Shown here: one piece after another, positions 13,670 through 27,150 of the stretch | Layout: each line of letters starts with the position of its first letter | Numbering within the stretch: the stretch's first letter is position 1 | NCBI GenBank assembly: GCA_942159475.1 | Contig: OW804096.1 | Location: 128,206,941-128,270,940, forward strand | DNA: 64,000 bases | From: Sthenelais limicola | Lineage: Eukaryota > Annelida > Polychaeta > Phyllodocida > Sigalionidae | Reading direction: 5' to 3' | Program-made: the position numbers and the translations under genes | Notes under the pieces: model-generated | What the model was told of the DNA's origin: nothing | Databases searched by the model: none | Seen by the model: the letters and a program-made list of their open reading frames with translations, nothing else

Positions 13670-16600
13670 CTTAATACTAAGTAATTAGTTCGCTAGCATC
13701 AACGAGAGTCTATAGACTCCCGTTGCTAACATAGAGCTAGCAGGGAAGTTGTATGAATACATTTGCCGCTGAACCTGTGTTCCGGAATTTCCCAGATAGA
13801 ATTATGGGCGAGTATTTGGAAATTTTATTATTTTGGCGTCACGTAATGTGCATCTGCAAACAAGTTTAAGTGGGTGATAACTTAATAACCACTGTTATGA
13901 TTTTCGACATAACAGCACTAAGAAGTAAGAAAAATATTTATCCTCTCGTATGTTCTACTCAAATCATGTATAGTGTAGTGTGGACGAGGGTCTTAACAAA
14001 TGTATATATGTAAACAGTATGTGAAGCTTCTATAAAGTTGCCCATTGAAATGTATTCTTCGATTGGTTTACCGAAAGTGTGCATGTTCTTATATATGCGA
14101 TATATATTTTCTTATAATGTGATATGCAATATGTATACATATACAATTAAATTGATGAACTCAAGTCATACAATTGAATACAGAATTTTTCACCATCCGA
14201 TGGAATTGTATTTTTATATCAGGCTGTCGTAAGAACTAAAATATGCTTATGATTTTAACATGAAACCTCCGGTATCCATTTAATGATTACCTCTCCACAA
14301 ATTGATAGTCAACATAATAATATATTGATACATGTACTAGTGAATCCTAATGAGACTCCACTTATATTCAAGTATGTTGTATAATTTTCTGTATAACGTA
14401 AATGTCTCATGCGTATCAGGTTCTTTTGATATATGAAAAGAACAATCCCTTAATTGTATTGTAATATATTCTTTCTGAATATACAAATACAATTAATCTT
14501 TCCGTGTATAGAAAGGTAGAAAGGTCAATAAATTGGAATACAGATATACAGCAGCTAATGGTCCCATGCTGCATTGTTGTATCCTCGCAACTAATCCCAT
14601 CCCGTACTTCGGTCTCATCGTCAGAGCAAGGTTGACTCCCAGCAAAACGTTGGCACGCGATGTTTGACTAATGGAGGGGAAATGAGACAGTTCGCTTACC
14701 TGTGGAGAAGGGACATCATATGAAAAGGACCGAAAAATTTCATCGGGAAAATACGAGGCCGTATCTTCCGGTAAAGCATGCTTATGAGTTGAGAGCTGAC
14801 TTTGCTTTTCTGCGTAGGCCTACTTTATAGTCACCGTTGCCATTATCAGGCTATTATGTTTCACGTGTCTTTTAAATTTTGGGTGGAGCTATACTTTAGG
14901 TTTACTCTTAACACGGTGGATGGAAATTTTTATGGTTCAATTTTAAATTATCTAAAGAGCATGGGGTGAGAAATATATCTATATATCCCATAAGGTTCCG
15001 CGGTACACTATACAGGCCCTTTCAGCTATCATAACAACATTTAATTAAAGTAATTAAAGTAATTAATTAAGTAACTCTATGAAATCTATAATTTACGTCA
15101 TTGATCTAATGGTCACAGCCTGACTATTATTACTATCTGTTCATCTATGGCTGTCTACACATGCAATTAATTGACTTCTATCTTTTTGTAAACTGGTCGC
15201 ATTAGAAGAACCCAGAAAACTGGGATAATGCCAACCCAGTGGAAATAAAATCTTCAAAAAAGAAAGACACAGCAGTGGGAGGAAAGGAAAACCATGGTTA
15301 TTCTGCATTGAATAATTACCCGTGAGCCCATTATCCTCAAATGTGCATGACATCCATTGATCATAACATTCTTTGTACACTGTGCATGCCTGCCTATTTT
15401 CAACTGTTATTTTACAGAAGACTGGCTGTATAAAAATTCTAAATAAAATAAAGGCAGTTGATTATTACCTATTTGCACGGGATTCCTGTAATAAGAGCGA
15501 TTCATATCCGTCCACACAGTCCTGACGATGCTTTCAGAGAGATGTATTCTGATAGCTGACAAAATATCTCTTATGGTCCCCTGGATTTATGCGTCCGTCT
15601 GTCATAGTATTAGGTCAGAAAAGTGTATCCTTGATTAAATTAGGAAACCCTGTGCCAAACCGCGGTACCAACAAATATAGCTTGGCAGTAAACGATACGA
15701 TTGTAAATGGCCTGTTCCACCGCCGGGAAAGATAAAACTGTACGGGCAGCGGCGCCCATACTGCAGAGTTATTTCCCACTCGTGGAGATGTTTCAGCCGT
15801 GTCATTTTCATTGAGAAAAGGTTTGATTGAACGTTCATCAAATATTAATAAGGCCCACATTGTAACGTATAACTTCCTGTGTGAAGAACGATAAAACTTG
15901 GACTAATATATTTCATAAAGGGGCAAAGAGATACACCAAAATAACATCAGTCAAGTTGGTGCAAACAATGTATCAGTCCGGTATATTTAATATTTTATGT
16001 TTAGCACGTTGTAGATCATATCAAGTTGCGCAAAGACCCATAGAAAATGCTGGGCTGGGAAAAACAGTTATAACACGGCTCTGGAAATAAATCGAGCTTA
16101 TAGAAAATCAATTCACTGGGGCCCCATCTGCACCAGAGCGAATTCAGATTAGAATTTTTGGCTTTAAAGGAAAGTTATCAAGAGATCTCATTCATTTAGG
16201 TAATGATGCTTCAAATACATGGCGTTTAAACGCTTTAAATGACACCTATGAAAACGACCGCCTTTGCATCAAAGATGGGCCTTGGCAGTAGTCTCCGAGC
16301 ACTATAAAGAATTGGATGACATGTCGCTTGGAAGCCAATGAGGTTTTCCTATCTGCACTGACACTGGCCACCCCAGGCAATGGTCCTTCATATGATAAAA
16401 ATTAGCCAAGGAGTTGCCATGGAAGGATGCCAAAAGGAGGTTCGTTTTTCCGGAAGGGGACTCAGGGCGTATGAAGCAAGATCAATGGACATTATTTGTA
16501 TGCAAAATACTTGTATTTTCCATGTACATCTTTGTCCATGGCACATTCTCCCCTCATTACACGTGTGATTAAGCAGTTCGATTGTCTCAGGGGAATTGAA

Positions 16601-19600
16601 GAAGCAAAGAACAGTCTGCACTAATAAACTAACTATTCTTAGGAAGTGGTCATGATTAAAATGCCAGGCACTATTTCTTTAACAACCTGGGCTTCCTTTT
16701 AATGGCAAGCATTGCTGCCAAGTTCTTTCGGCAATTGATCAGACACTGTTGCTATGTCTCTTGGTCGCCTCATTGTTGGTGAAATCATTTGTGGCTGAAA
16801 ACTAGAGGGCAGGAAGGAAGGAAGCATCTGGTACATTGGCAGTTAACCATGGTTGTTATGAAGGCAAGAGAGCCTGAAATATCGGTGGTCGGTCGGGAAG
16901 ACACGCATGTAGAAACAGCAACGCGCTGTACACAAGTTTTGCCTGGTTTAAAATGGGGTTCAGTTTTCTTTATTCTCATGTCTTGATATCAGATGGAAAA
17001 GACCCCAAGGCTTGGAACGAGTGCCTTTCAAAAGCCATTTATCGCTAATTGACATGTTTGATGTGACTTCTCGACAAAATTGTTTGGTACTTTCAAAAAA
17101 GCCTCTAATGAATGCTGTGCCTCTTGAAAACAATGTATCCCATTAGGTCCACAGAGATCCAGTATTTTACAGAGGAGCAAAGTCGGTTGGTGGTTTCCCC
17201 ACTAACTGTGTGTAAGTTATCCTGGAAATTCGGCATTGAAAAGATGACAAAATGGTTAATATTAGACATGGAATATTGGGTATAGTATACATACTGCTTA
17301 TCATTTAAATATTTCTAGTCATATGTAGCCATTAATTGGTGACTAGAATATCAAAAGGTTTCGATAATCAATGTATTAAAGTATCAAAAGTTATCAATAT
17401 TCAATTTCCCATTAAAATAATAAGTACTCAGTAATTTCCATTGTGTTATTACAATATTTAAAATTGTCAATATTCATTTGTATCTAACCAGAGTATTCCG
17501 ATGTTATTGCCAGGGGTAAAATATATATATGCCAATCAAGGCATATGTGTGTTGTACGTGGGCGAGCATGAAGCTATATTATAGCGTGCAGACGATGTAG
17601 ACTTACGGTGAACCACTTCCTCTGGCAGTATCTCTTCAGGAGAAGGACAGGCAAAATGACAGAGCTATTGTAAATCAGCGGGCAAATATCAGGCAAGGCG
17701 CACTTATGAAAGGAAAAGGAGTAAATGGATCCAAATGCAGTCTGGGTCTCCAGTTCAAGTCCTTGCTCTTGTATTGCTTGTGATGTATACAAATGACTCC
17801 ATGAATTATTATGTTGTGTGCACTATTTTGATTGAATTGACCTTATTCAGTAATGGAATGTTCATGTGGGTTTTTTTCCTGGAGCCTTCGATTCATATAT
17901 TCAATATATCCAATCCATCTTCTTTTTATAGAATGAAGATGGATTGAATATAAGTATTATGCATAGATACACATTTCCATAAAGGTAGTTTCTAACACAG
18001 CAGTGTTTCATCTATTTTGATGAATTAAACATATTTGTTTGGGTCAGTAGATAGCATATATAATATATTATATTACATAAACATGTTGTATGTGGAGATC
18101 TGCATCTAGAGAGTTCTATCATCGAATACATGGATTGTAATTTGATCTTATATCTTGATTCCATATTTTTGTTTAAGCAACATTTTTAACTCAACCTTCA
18201 CGACTTACAAATCAAATGTTAGTGAATGTGCAATGACTTCCAAATACGCATATAATTATTATATGACGTCAATCAAAGATCAATTTCTGTAACGGATCTA
18301 TCAGGTTAAATGTTGACGCAGATGTGCCAACACTTCCCAAAACATGATACAATGAATCGAGTCTTCGAAAGAGTTCATAAAAAATGTGTTTTGTTCTTAG
18401 TATATTCTTGCAGTGATTACTTGATATTGTAATGATTAAAATCACCTGCTACTAAATGTATTATCATTATTATCAATGTTGCTTTACTACCGATAATTCC
18501 CCAACATGAGCATGGGTTATACAGTATCATTGTCATTACTGTCGATGAAGAGGCAGATAGATAGCCCTCTTGTAATGGATGTATATAATTGCAGAGCAAT
18601 CGATCGAAGACCAATCGAAGTAACCTGCACTCAGCAAATTTTAATTTCAACTCCCTCTCTCTCTCTCTCCACTAACTCAGCATGAATTTGTATTGTTCAC
18701 ATTCTGTTTTGCATGTTGGGTGTTTTCAATTATGATAAAAATGTGTAAAGCGTTGGATATAAAACCCTCGTTGAGCAGATTAGGAGAGATTGTAGGGATG
18801 AGCCTCGGATCCCAGACACAAACTAGGGCAGTACAGACAATCTGCCGTTTAACATTTACGACACACCATGAAACTCTCGTTCCAAATCATACGGGTGCGA
18901 ACATTATCGTATGTCGATACCCAGAAATAAATCCAGTACCATGTTATATATGATTTATCGATTCGAAATTAATTCCATAAAATGGACATCTCTGACATGA
19001 ATTGGCGATGTATTTTTTTTAATAAATCACGCTGAATCGCTGGTAATTGCTTTTATCACCTAACGCACATTCTCCCCCACTTAACAATAAAAGTCAAGTT
19101 GATAAACATCCCGATAAAATGTGTCCTTGACGCGCATTATTTTGCTATTGTTTCTTAAATAGTGGTACTGAAATAATGGACTCTAACACACTGTTACAGG
19201 CAATATTGATCATTTCATACACATTAAAGTCTCATTAAAATGCAATCTCATGTCTTTAGTGTAATCATTCGAGTTTTGATTGGATTGGATGGTTAAAACA
19301 GAAGCTTTGGATTAATTATCTTCAAGTATTGAAATACATTTTCTTAATTAGAAAAAGGCAGGCCCATTATTTACCACAATTATCATTTTAACATCATTTA
19401 TTTTTTTGATATAGTCAGAATCCTTCCAAAACTTGGGTGATACTTGTCCGATGTGGGAATATCCAGGGTAATGTCACGACCAAAGACTATCGATTCTTTT
19501 TAAAAACTCAAGGCAACTTTTCTCAGAAATCACACCAGATTGTCACTCAACCATGAAATGAATATAAAAAGGGACACCACTCTGGCCTAATGTCCCCGTT

Positions 19601-20159
19601 AAAAGTGCAAGCGTTTTTAAATAATATTTTTGCCAGCCACAACGCCAATTGAATCATTGCTGGGACTCTATTCACTTGAGCCAGGATCAAAGGACCAGTA
19701 CAACACTGCACTTGCCAACTATCTTTACTGACTGCATGAGGACAATGGCATGACCTCGGCGAACCACAGCTTTCTAGCCCTAGGTATCTAGGTATCAAAC
19801 AAGATATCAACAATGATACATTATAATGGAAACATTATGAGTCTGCTTTGTAGCCAGTGGTTACCCCCTCTTCTTTTTATCCCCACTCATATTTGTCTAG
19901 ACTGCTGTGAACTCAGTTGGGCCCCTACCCTATCATTTCTTACGAGCTAGAGGCCATCCAGACTTGTCAGGATACCGTATACTAGTTTTCAATTACACCA
20001 AGTATTAATTTGCTTTAGTTGATATTGACTTACATAATGACATATCCAATTTTCATTCACTTTTTTATTAAGCATATGAGAACAATTTGATGCTGGTCAC
20101 CTGGTTCTTCCAGCTTCCCAATCATCCTAGTTGTAAATAAACGCTATTTGGGAGAAGGG
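13670..20159. other. AT-rich intergenic DNA
   Basis: No gene was recognised. Short features only: an ATTAA-rich patch near 15,036-15,075, a 15-bp near-perfect hairpin (ATCCAATCCATCTTC / GAAGATGGATTGAAT) at 17,908-17,949 and a CT run at 18,652-18,671. Confidence 0.45.
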
Positions 20160-20320
20160 AATAAGAAGTCTCCGTTATCTTCCGCCATCTAGAATCGTCC
20201 TTAATACGACCACCTTATCTCAGGCGGAATGAATTCCCTCTTCACGTCATCACGCCCCAACAAACGATTCTGACGTCACGAAGATACGTCGGGGAGATTT
20301 AGGCCAGCGGTGCCATCATC
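20160..20320. promoter_or_regulatory. Promoter-like block with YY1/ETS-like and CRE sites
   Basis: ATCTTCCGCCATCTAG (about 20,177) has YY1- and ETS-like cores. CACGTCATCACGCCCC and a CRE TGACGTCACG (about 20,271) follow. CpG density rises locally in otherwise AT-rich DNA. Confidence 0.35.
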
Positions 20321-20397
20321 TTTACCATCAATATATTGGCATGCACTGAAGATACACGACGAAAGAAACTTTTTATATAGCGATTCTTTAAGTTAAA

Positions 20398-20454
20398 ATG
20401 ACAAAGTACTCTTTGGCGCGGCTTGTCATTATATGCAGCCTTCTTGGTGCAGGG
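20398..20454 (+). CDS. Possible first coding exon encoding a signal peptide
   Basis: ATG with A at -3 (TTAAAATGAC) opens 19 codons, MTKYSLARLVIICSLLGAG: a basic N-region, a hydrophobic core and a small-residue end, like a signal peptide. A donor-like GG|GTAAAA follows in phase 0. It lies about 100 bp after the promoter-like block. No downstream exon was found, so this is speculative. Confidence 0.2.
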
Positions 20455-23400
20455 GTAAAACAATCCCCCGCACTTCACGGATGTTCAGCTCGTATAGCTA
20501 GTGCACAAATCCATTTATAAAGGAGTTATAAGTATGTTTATATAGGATAATCTCTGGATAACAGCCGATAAGTCGTTTGTGGGGAAGCATTAAATCAGGG
20601 GAACATTGTTTCAGTGTTAATTAAATCAAATCAGGCAAGCATTGCCAAGGTCGATCGCTTCAAGCTCTTAATCGTATCCAAATCATATATTATTGATCGT
20701 TGGGGGAAACATATAATTGTAGTTTAAATTTTGAAATGGCAAGGCATGAAAACAACCATTTATATAAAGCTATGCGTCTCTTGGAACTTAAATGTTTTAA
20801 ATTGTGGCTAATAAAAATGTTAAAATATATATATAATAGTGTATATTTAAGTGTCTGTAGGGGTTGGTGGGTTGGTGTACATATGTATACATACATGTTT
20901 ATATATAATATATATGTATCCATGTGTATGTATCCATAAATGTCACAATGCAATGAATTTATGCTATTCGATTTATCGGAGTTCCATAGCCTATATCATA
21001 GTTGAGTCGTGCATATTCATGAGTATTTGAATCAAGACCTCCTTGTTATGACCCAATGTGGCATGTGAACCCCGACCTGTTCCTCTGGATAACCATCAAA
21101 ATCCAGATAAGTGACAGGCAGACGGCATAGACAAATATCATAACAGGGATTGGGATTGGAAATGCAGTCCAATAAACCTTGATGTATATCAGCTATGGCT
21201 TGTAAAGTGGCACTTGTCACGTGTGCAGAATTATACTGTATTTCTCTGCATGCTATAATTAATAACATTTGATAATTGATGACATGAGCTTGTCATAGTA
21301 AATCAGTAATGTAAAATGTATTCTTCTAGCCCAATTTCCCCTTCTTTAGTTGTATTCACTAACACCAATTATCTCAATAATAATTTAATTCTCTGAAGAA
21401 CTTGAATGTAATCACAGATGAACGTTGAAATAATGGAAATGGAAATGGTTAAAAGTTTCACCCTAACTTGCAGCTAGGAATAGAAATATTTTCACATGAG
21501 ATGATCTGTATATTGAACTCTGGTTAATTATCATTGCGGTTGAACTGTCCAGAAAAACCCTCTGCGAAAAAGATGGATCCCTAAAAGACCAGCTAGAGAG
21601 TCCCAGATATCAATTAAGCATTAATCTATGTTAGTCACTCCAATCCCCCCAAGTCTGTAGCGTGTTGATGGATCGCGTATAGACCGAGTCCCCATTACCC
21701 TACTGACGGCTTGTGAGTAGTATACGAATTGATAGCGAGGCCAAGTAAGTAGTATATAGACATGGGGCGTAGTATCAGGCATGGTACACGTCATCTTCTA
21801 TTAAGAGGTGCATAACGGTGGTGAAAGGGATAGGTGTCATCGGATGTTCTACTGTCAAAAATACGAATAAACCCAAATAAGTGTTAAATCACCTGCGCCT
21901 CCCTATTAGACGCGAAAATAATGTCGGATTTGTGCCCCCGTTGGCAAATATACTGAAAGGCCAATGGATCGACTGGCAAATATGGCGAGGGTCATGCGAA
22001 ATGCAATGTCAACTTATGAGGTGACTGCTGACTTGGTACATTGTAAATTGTTATGAAGCCTCCGAGAGTCCCATATTATGTTCTGGCTTAGATAAAATAT
22101 CTATAGGCATAGTCTATGACGTACAAGTCTAGTGAAAATGTAGTGATGATTCACACTTTTTCATTTCCCACTAGAACATACCAATTGTTTGCAATAATGT
22201 GAAGTCATATATTTTATATTTCATAAAGTTTGCAAAAAAGCTCAGCCGCATAGAAGCATTGCTGTATAACTTATAATAGTGTATCGCTGTGTTCCGAAAA
22301 CTCATACACGAACTTAATATCGGTTTATGAAGAGAAATCCATTTCTGATTCATGCTATCTTCAAAGCCATACTTGTGGCGCTTCTTGCCGTGTTCCTATC
22401 TCCGCAATCCATTCTCTGTAAAAGAGTCAACTGCTTTATCACATCAGCTCTCGTGAATATCGCTCGTCCTGCGCCCCCTCTCAATTCTCGCCTTTTCATC
22501 TCAGCCTTGACTGAATACGTAACAGGAGGATACATACACGACAAAAGCATGAGAAATACATGTAGGCATGGTCGCATGTGTTTGAGATCGTATTATATAT
22601 ATGTGCGTGATTCACCATTGTCATAGGTTCATCAAGATACGACTTTTTCCATGGAATCATGTGGCTATTCTTTCCATAAGAAGATCGCGATAATACTATT
22701 ATGTCCTTAACATATGGTGCATAATGCATAATAAAACTATCAGATTAAAACTACAATATAGGAAATGCTGAGACTAGGTATAAGCCAAACTTTAAATAAC
22801 ATTTAGATAAATAGATTTACTTTAATATTGTAACCGTCAGCTATATAATCTTATATTATTATATATATTATAATTATATATATGTATGTTTCGTCCGTTC
22901 CCCTCGTTTCATTAGATATCATTTCATTTCAAAAAGCATTTGGGGGAGGTCTGGCCGACAATAGATGGCATAATGGAGGCAATCTCCGGTTATATACCGT
23001 ACAACATTGTAAGCTCTTAATAGACGTTGCGCTCTCGCTCCATGAAATAACCTCACATCCCTTCGTGCATCAGCGTTGCATCCTATACTCCCGACCTTTT
23101 AAGTAAAAGGCTTTGGACATAGGCTTCTGAACGGAACATGTTGGAGCTAACTAGAAGGTAGCACCCATAGAAAGAACAGTGGCCAAATTCAAAGCCCGGA
23201 AACACGAGTTCGGACCAGGAACGGTGATACTAATGGTGAGGCGCAAATGGGCACATTCATGGCCGAAGCAGCTGTTAGTGAGCCATTCCACGATTACAGG
23301 ATGCCGCTGACTTGTATATTTATGTAAAACCAAATTATTTTAATACACCCTGCCTCTAGATGTGCGCCTACTGTACAGGAAGTCTATAAAGACCTGCATA

Positions 23401-25554
23401 CAGCTGTGTATATACACTTGGACCTCAAGTATATATACTAATAGGCCTACTAATAAACATGTATGGTTACTCGTTAGTATTGGTATTTTTTTCCACTCAG
23501 CTAGCTTCCGCGGCACGCATTTATCTACGGTATCAGTATCTCCATACAGATTCTATTACAATGCAAGTATCTTCATCACAAGATAAGAAACGTTATGGAT
23601 GTTTTTGTAACAAAGTAGATGCCCCCTTGATTCTGTAATAATATAGCTTTAAGTATGAGACTCATAAACGCGATAAATTAATACAGGCAATATCATTATA
23701 TGACAATTCCTCAATGGAACACCGTAATTAGTATCTAGTAAGATAATAAGAGCATATAGGCGAGAACAGTGAGATTTCACATCAAGAATCTAGTACTAGT
23801 AAAGATATCATAGAAAATGAATAGTAAAGACAGATATCGATCGAATACATGCAATATTGTCACATTGAAATGAGACATGTTTTTAAGCAGTTTCCTGCAG
23901 TGAGATTCAAACGTAAAATTAATGGTTTTGTAATCTCAGATATCACATAGACACTTGAAACAAAGGGAATGGTAATGCCATGTTCAAGGACTACATCAGA
24001 TATCATGGTTTTAGAAATTACTGATTTGGATCAATATGTGGCGCCGTCTGTATGAAGGTTGCTTCGGTGCCATAGGAATACCTACCTACACGTATAAACC
24101 TTTTCATCATTGTGTCATGGAAACACACCCACACTTACGACCTATATTCACTTACATACACAATATATCCTAGGGCTCTAACATCTTCGATTATCAATAC
24201 ATTTACCTTTCGCATCTAACAGTTTCAACGTTTTTTCTCGCATTGAAACAGAAATACACACATTGTGTGATTATTCTCATAGTATTTTTTTTTCAAATGA
24301 ACAAATTTGTCATGTGATAAGAGATGTTTATAAAATATCAAAAGCCAATCCAGATTAATTATAGGCATTAAATACGTAATTGTTCATTTTCTGGTGTCGC
24401 CTAGAAGCCTATCATTGCAGGAGTAATATCTCATGACATTAGAAACCAAATGGCAATTTTAATGGCGTGAAAAATATCTTTTGGTAACAATAGGCTTTAG
24501 TTCAACTAATCTGATCGTGCAAAATCAATGATATTTTGTTATGACTTCATGCAGATAGTATTAACTGCCATATGAGAGAGTGACAGGTGCAACTGTCGGG
24601 GTGGGGGTGAAGATGCAGATCTATGATCCTTAGGGTACATGAATATCTGAGGGCGTGTCTCTTATAGGTAATTGAGTGTATATTTCCGTTTACAAACAAG
24701 ATCAAGGATGTTTAAAAACAAGTGTGTATTGGCAGTTAGTTTTATTGCACCATGTGATATCAACTGATAGAAAATAATTTGGACGTAGTTTGATCCATTC
24801 TCAATCGATCGATACCCACCAATAGACAATAAATTTAAAACATGTCTGTGGTAATGATCACAGGTACATAAAATACGCCAATGACTGGTACAACAAGATT
24901 TGACTTTCCATTGATCCTACTCATGAAGCACTCGTCTTCATATATTAATGACAATAGTTAAAGCTGCTATCACAGCTAAATGAACCAAAACTATTTTTCC
25001 CAGTTTTTTATTTCTTATAATTATGCTCAGGATGGAAGATTCGAATACTGAAAATGAAGAAATTGCGTTTTTTCGAAATTTTCGTTATTTTTTTTTTAAA
25101 TTATTATTATTACTGAATGCCGTACATCATTTAATTTGTTTATAGGAAAATACACATGTTCACATGGTGAATGTTTTGTCGCGTTGCAATAAATTCTAGA
25201 AGTAACTCTATTTCGTATCTCTAACTTATACATATCAACCCTGAACTGATTAAATAAATTCATGTAGCAATTGCAAGTGTATAACTAAATATATCATATT
25301 GGCATTGTGTCCTATTATACCCAACTAACATCACATAGTTATTGCATTACTTATACCAGAGTTATACGTATAACTCTGCTTATACTGACAATAACCATAC
25401 CTCATTCTTTGCATGTATATCAATTGACACAATTTAAATGTCCATACACTATCATCAATCACGTATGTAATTGCCGTTTTCTTTCCGGCTACATCATCAT
25501 CAATTCACTTTTAATATTTTATAGGCTTTCTCACAGTTTAATTGCCTGCTGATA
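20455..25554. other. AT-rich intergenic (or intronic) DNA
   Basis: No exon was recognised. It contains TA/TG-rich low-complexity patches near 20,825-20,930 and 22,845-22,885. If the signal-peptide exon at 20.4 kb is real this would be its first intron. Confidence 0.4.
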
Positions 25555-25564
25555 TCACAAAATT

Positions 25565-25610
25565 AGACCAGTACAGACCTTTTACTAGTTCCGAGAACTT
25601 ATACTGGTCT
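25565..25610 (-). repeat. Hairpin just after the LINE ORF
   Basis: AGACCAGTA and TACTGGTCT form a 9-bp stem just beyond the LINE's terminal stop codon. It may be the 3' structure recognised by the LINE's own reverse transcriptase; this role is inference. Confidence 0.45.
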
Positions 25611-26264
25611 TTACAATTTCTTACCCCTTCTTTTAATGAGTTCCATAGAGAAATGCCTCTTTAGTATGCACTTCTTTACATTCTTTCTCATTTCGGAAGG
25701 AATTGTTTAAAAGTAAGTCCTCCTTTTCCTCTCAAGTTTTTGTTGTTATCTCTATTCTCCAAATATACATCCCTTTTTCTGTACAGAGTTTTCAATAGCT
25801 CTATCTCTCTCCTTTGACATAAAGATAAGATTTTCCCTTTAATCAAAAGCTCCTTTTTGGTTAGTGTCTTACCGAATGCTAAGCGCAAAGCTCTAAAACA
25901 TACCTTTTGCAATTTTTTTGAGGACCAACGTTACTATTCATTATTATAGGCCCCGCATTTTCCAATAATGGTAACTCATAAGTTTTACATAGGTTCCAGC
26001 ATAGTTCTCCATTCATATATTTGCTATGCTTACTAATACATGATAATGCCCAACTTGACTTTGCAATCATTTTGCCTGTTTGAGTGTTCATCTTTAACCT
26101 TTCATCGATCGTTACTCCAAGTTACTTAAAAATCGACACTGTTTCCAGGTCTTCCCCCTCACAGTTTAAACTTACTTTTACTGTTTTACGTCCCGTATTA
26201 AAAATCTGATATGTTGTTTTCGACCTGTTAAGTGATAGCCCATTTCTTTGCACCATGTATTATA

Positions 26265-26741
26265 AAAATTATTTTCAGGTTATTTGGTTGCCATGGTTAC
26301 CAGAACATTCTTAGAACAAATTCATGGACATAGTTCAATTGATCTTCAAGAATGCTTTGTTTTGATATGCAACATGATAATGAAAACAGAATATTTCTTA
26401 TTTTGTACCCGAAACATTCCATTTTTCAATTTAGTTGCCATGGTGACCAAGTCCCACATTTCCCAGATGTTGGACCCATTTCAAATGATAGAGCGTAAAA
26501 TTCTGTATAGGAATCAATCCTCAAAACATATTACCCCTGCAAAATATGGGGCTGATGTAACTATAAAAGCCAAATTCCTTATTAGAATGTTTCCATAGCA
26601 ACCATGACCAAGGAAACAAAATTCCAGATTGGGTCTATAGCTAAAAATGATCAGCACATCAAAAAGTACCATTATGTCAAATTTCATGCTTTTATGAAAA
26701 AGTGCACAATTAGTCCTATATTTTGCACAAATCGACTGGAC
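26265..26741. mobile_element. Unclassified 477-bp insert nested in the LINE
   Basis: It interrupts the reverse transcriptase between DLYN and TWCKEMG. TATTATA flanks it on both sides (26,258-26,264 and 26,742-26,748), a probable 7-bp target duplication. There are no terminal inverted repeats. Three near-palindromes, GTTGCCATGGTTACC (26,287), GTTGCCATGGTGACC (26,434) and GTTTCCATAGCAACC (26,589), recur at about 150-bp spacing and resemble RFX X-boxes. Confidence 0.55.
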
Positions 26742-27117
26742 TATTATACAGATCTATCGCATTTTGACCCTTTCTTTCTAACTCTCTGTCTTCCACTCCA
26801 GTTACAGTGATGATAGCATCGTCCACAAATAATACTAGTTTTCCTCCAAAATCAATAGTCCCTAAATCTTTACAGAAAATCAAGAAAATTAATTGCCCTG
26901 GTATACTTCCCTGAGGGACACCATTTAAAACTTGTTCCCATTTAGTGCATAATTCATCTTGTTTCAAATACTGATATCTATCGGAAAGAAAATTTTTCAC
27001 TATCCCCATCAAATTAGGCTCCATTCCTAGAGTTTTTAGTTTGAACAAAAAGATTTTATGAGACGCCTTTTTTATATCGAAATATATTGAAAGGCATTTA
27101 TTTCCCATGTCTAGATT

Positions 27118-27150
27118 TTTAAATCAGTAGAATCAGTAGAATCAGTAATG
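27118..27150. repeat. Short tandem repeat at the LINE truncation point
   Basis: AATCAGTAG-type units repeated about three times at 27,120-27,147, exactly where LINE similarity stops. Confidence 0.5.

Larger units (their letters stand above)
25555..27118 (-). mobile_element. 5'-truncated LINE (non-LTR retrotransposon), degenerate reverse transcriptase
   Basis: The - strand protein from 27,108 downward shows reverse-transcriptase motifs in order: YFDIKKA (canonical FDxxKAFD, with F lost), NGVPQGSIPGQ (canonical GVPQGSILGP) and LVLFVDDAI (FADD changed to FVDD). After the insertion at 26,265-26,741 the frame resumes with NTWCKEMG, GRKTTYQIFNTGRKT, then a stop where KYLG is expected, followed by GVTIDERLKMN. 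A frameshift sits in an A run near 25,915. The reading ends with a stop near 25,618 and a hairpin at 25,565-25,610. No endonuclease domain is present, so the copy is 5'-truncated. The clade (CR1/Jockey-like) is uncertain; the copy is dead. Confidence 0.8.
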
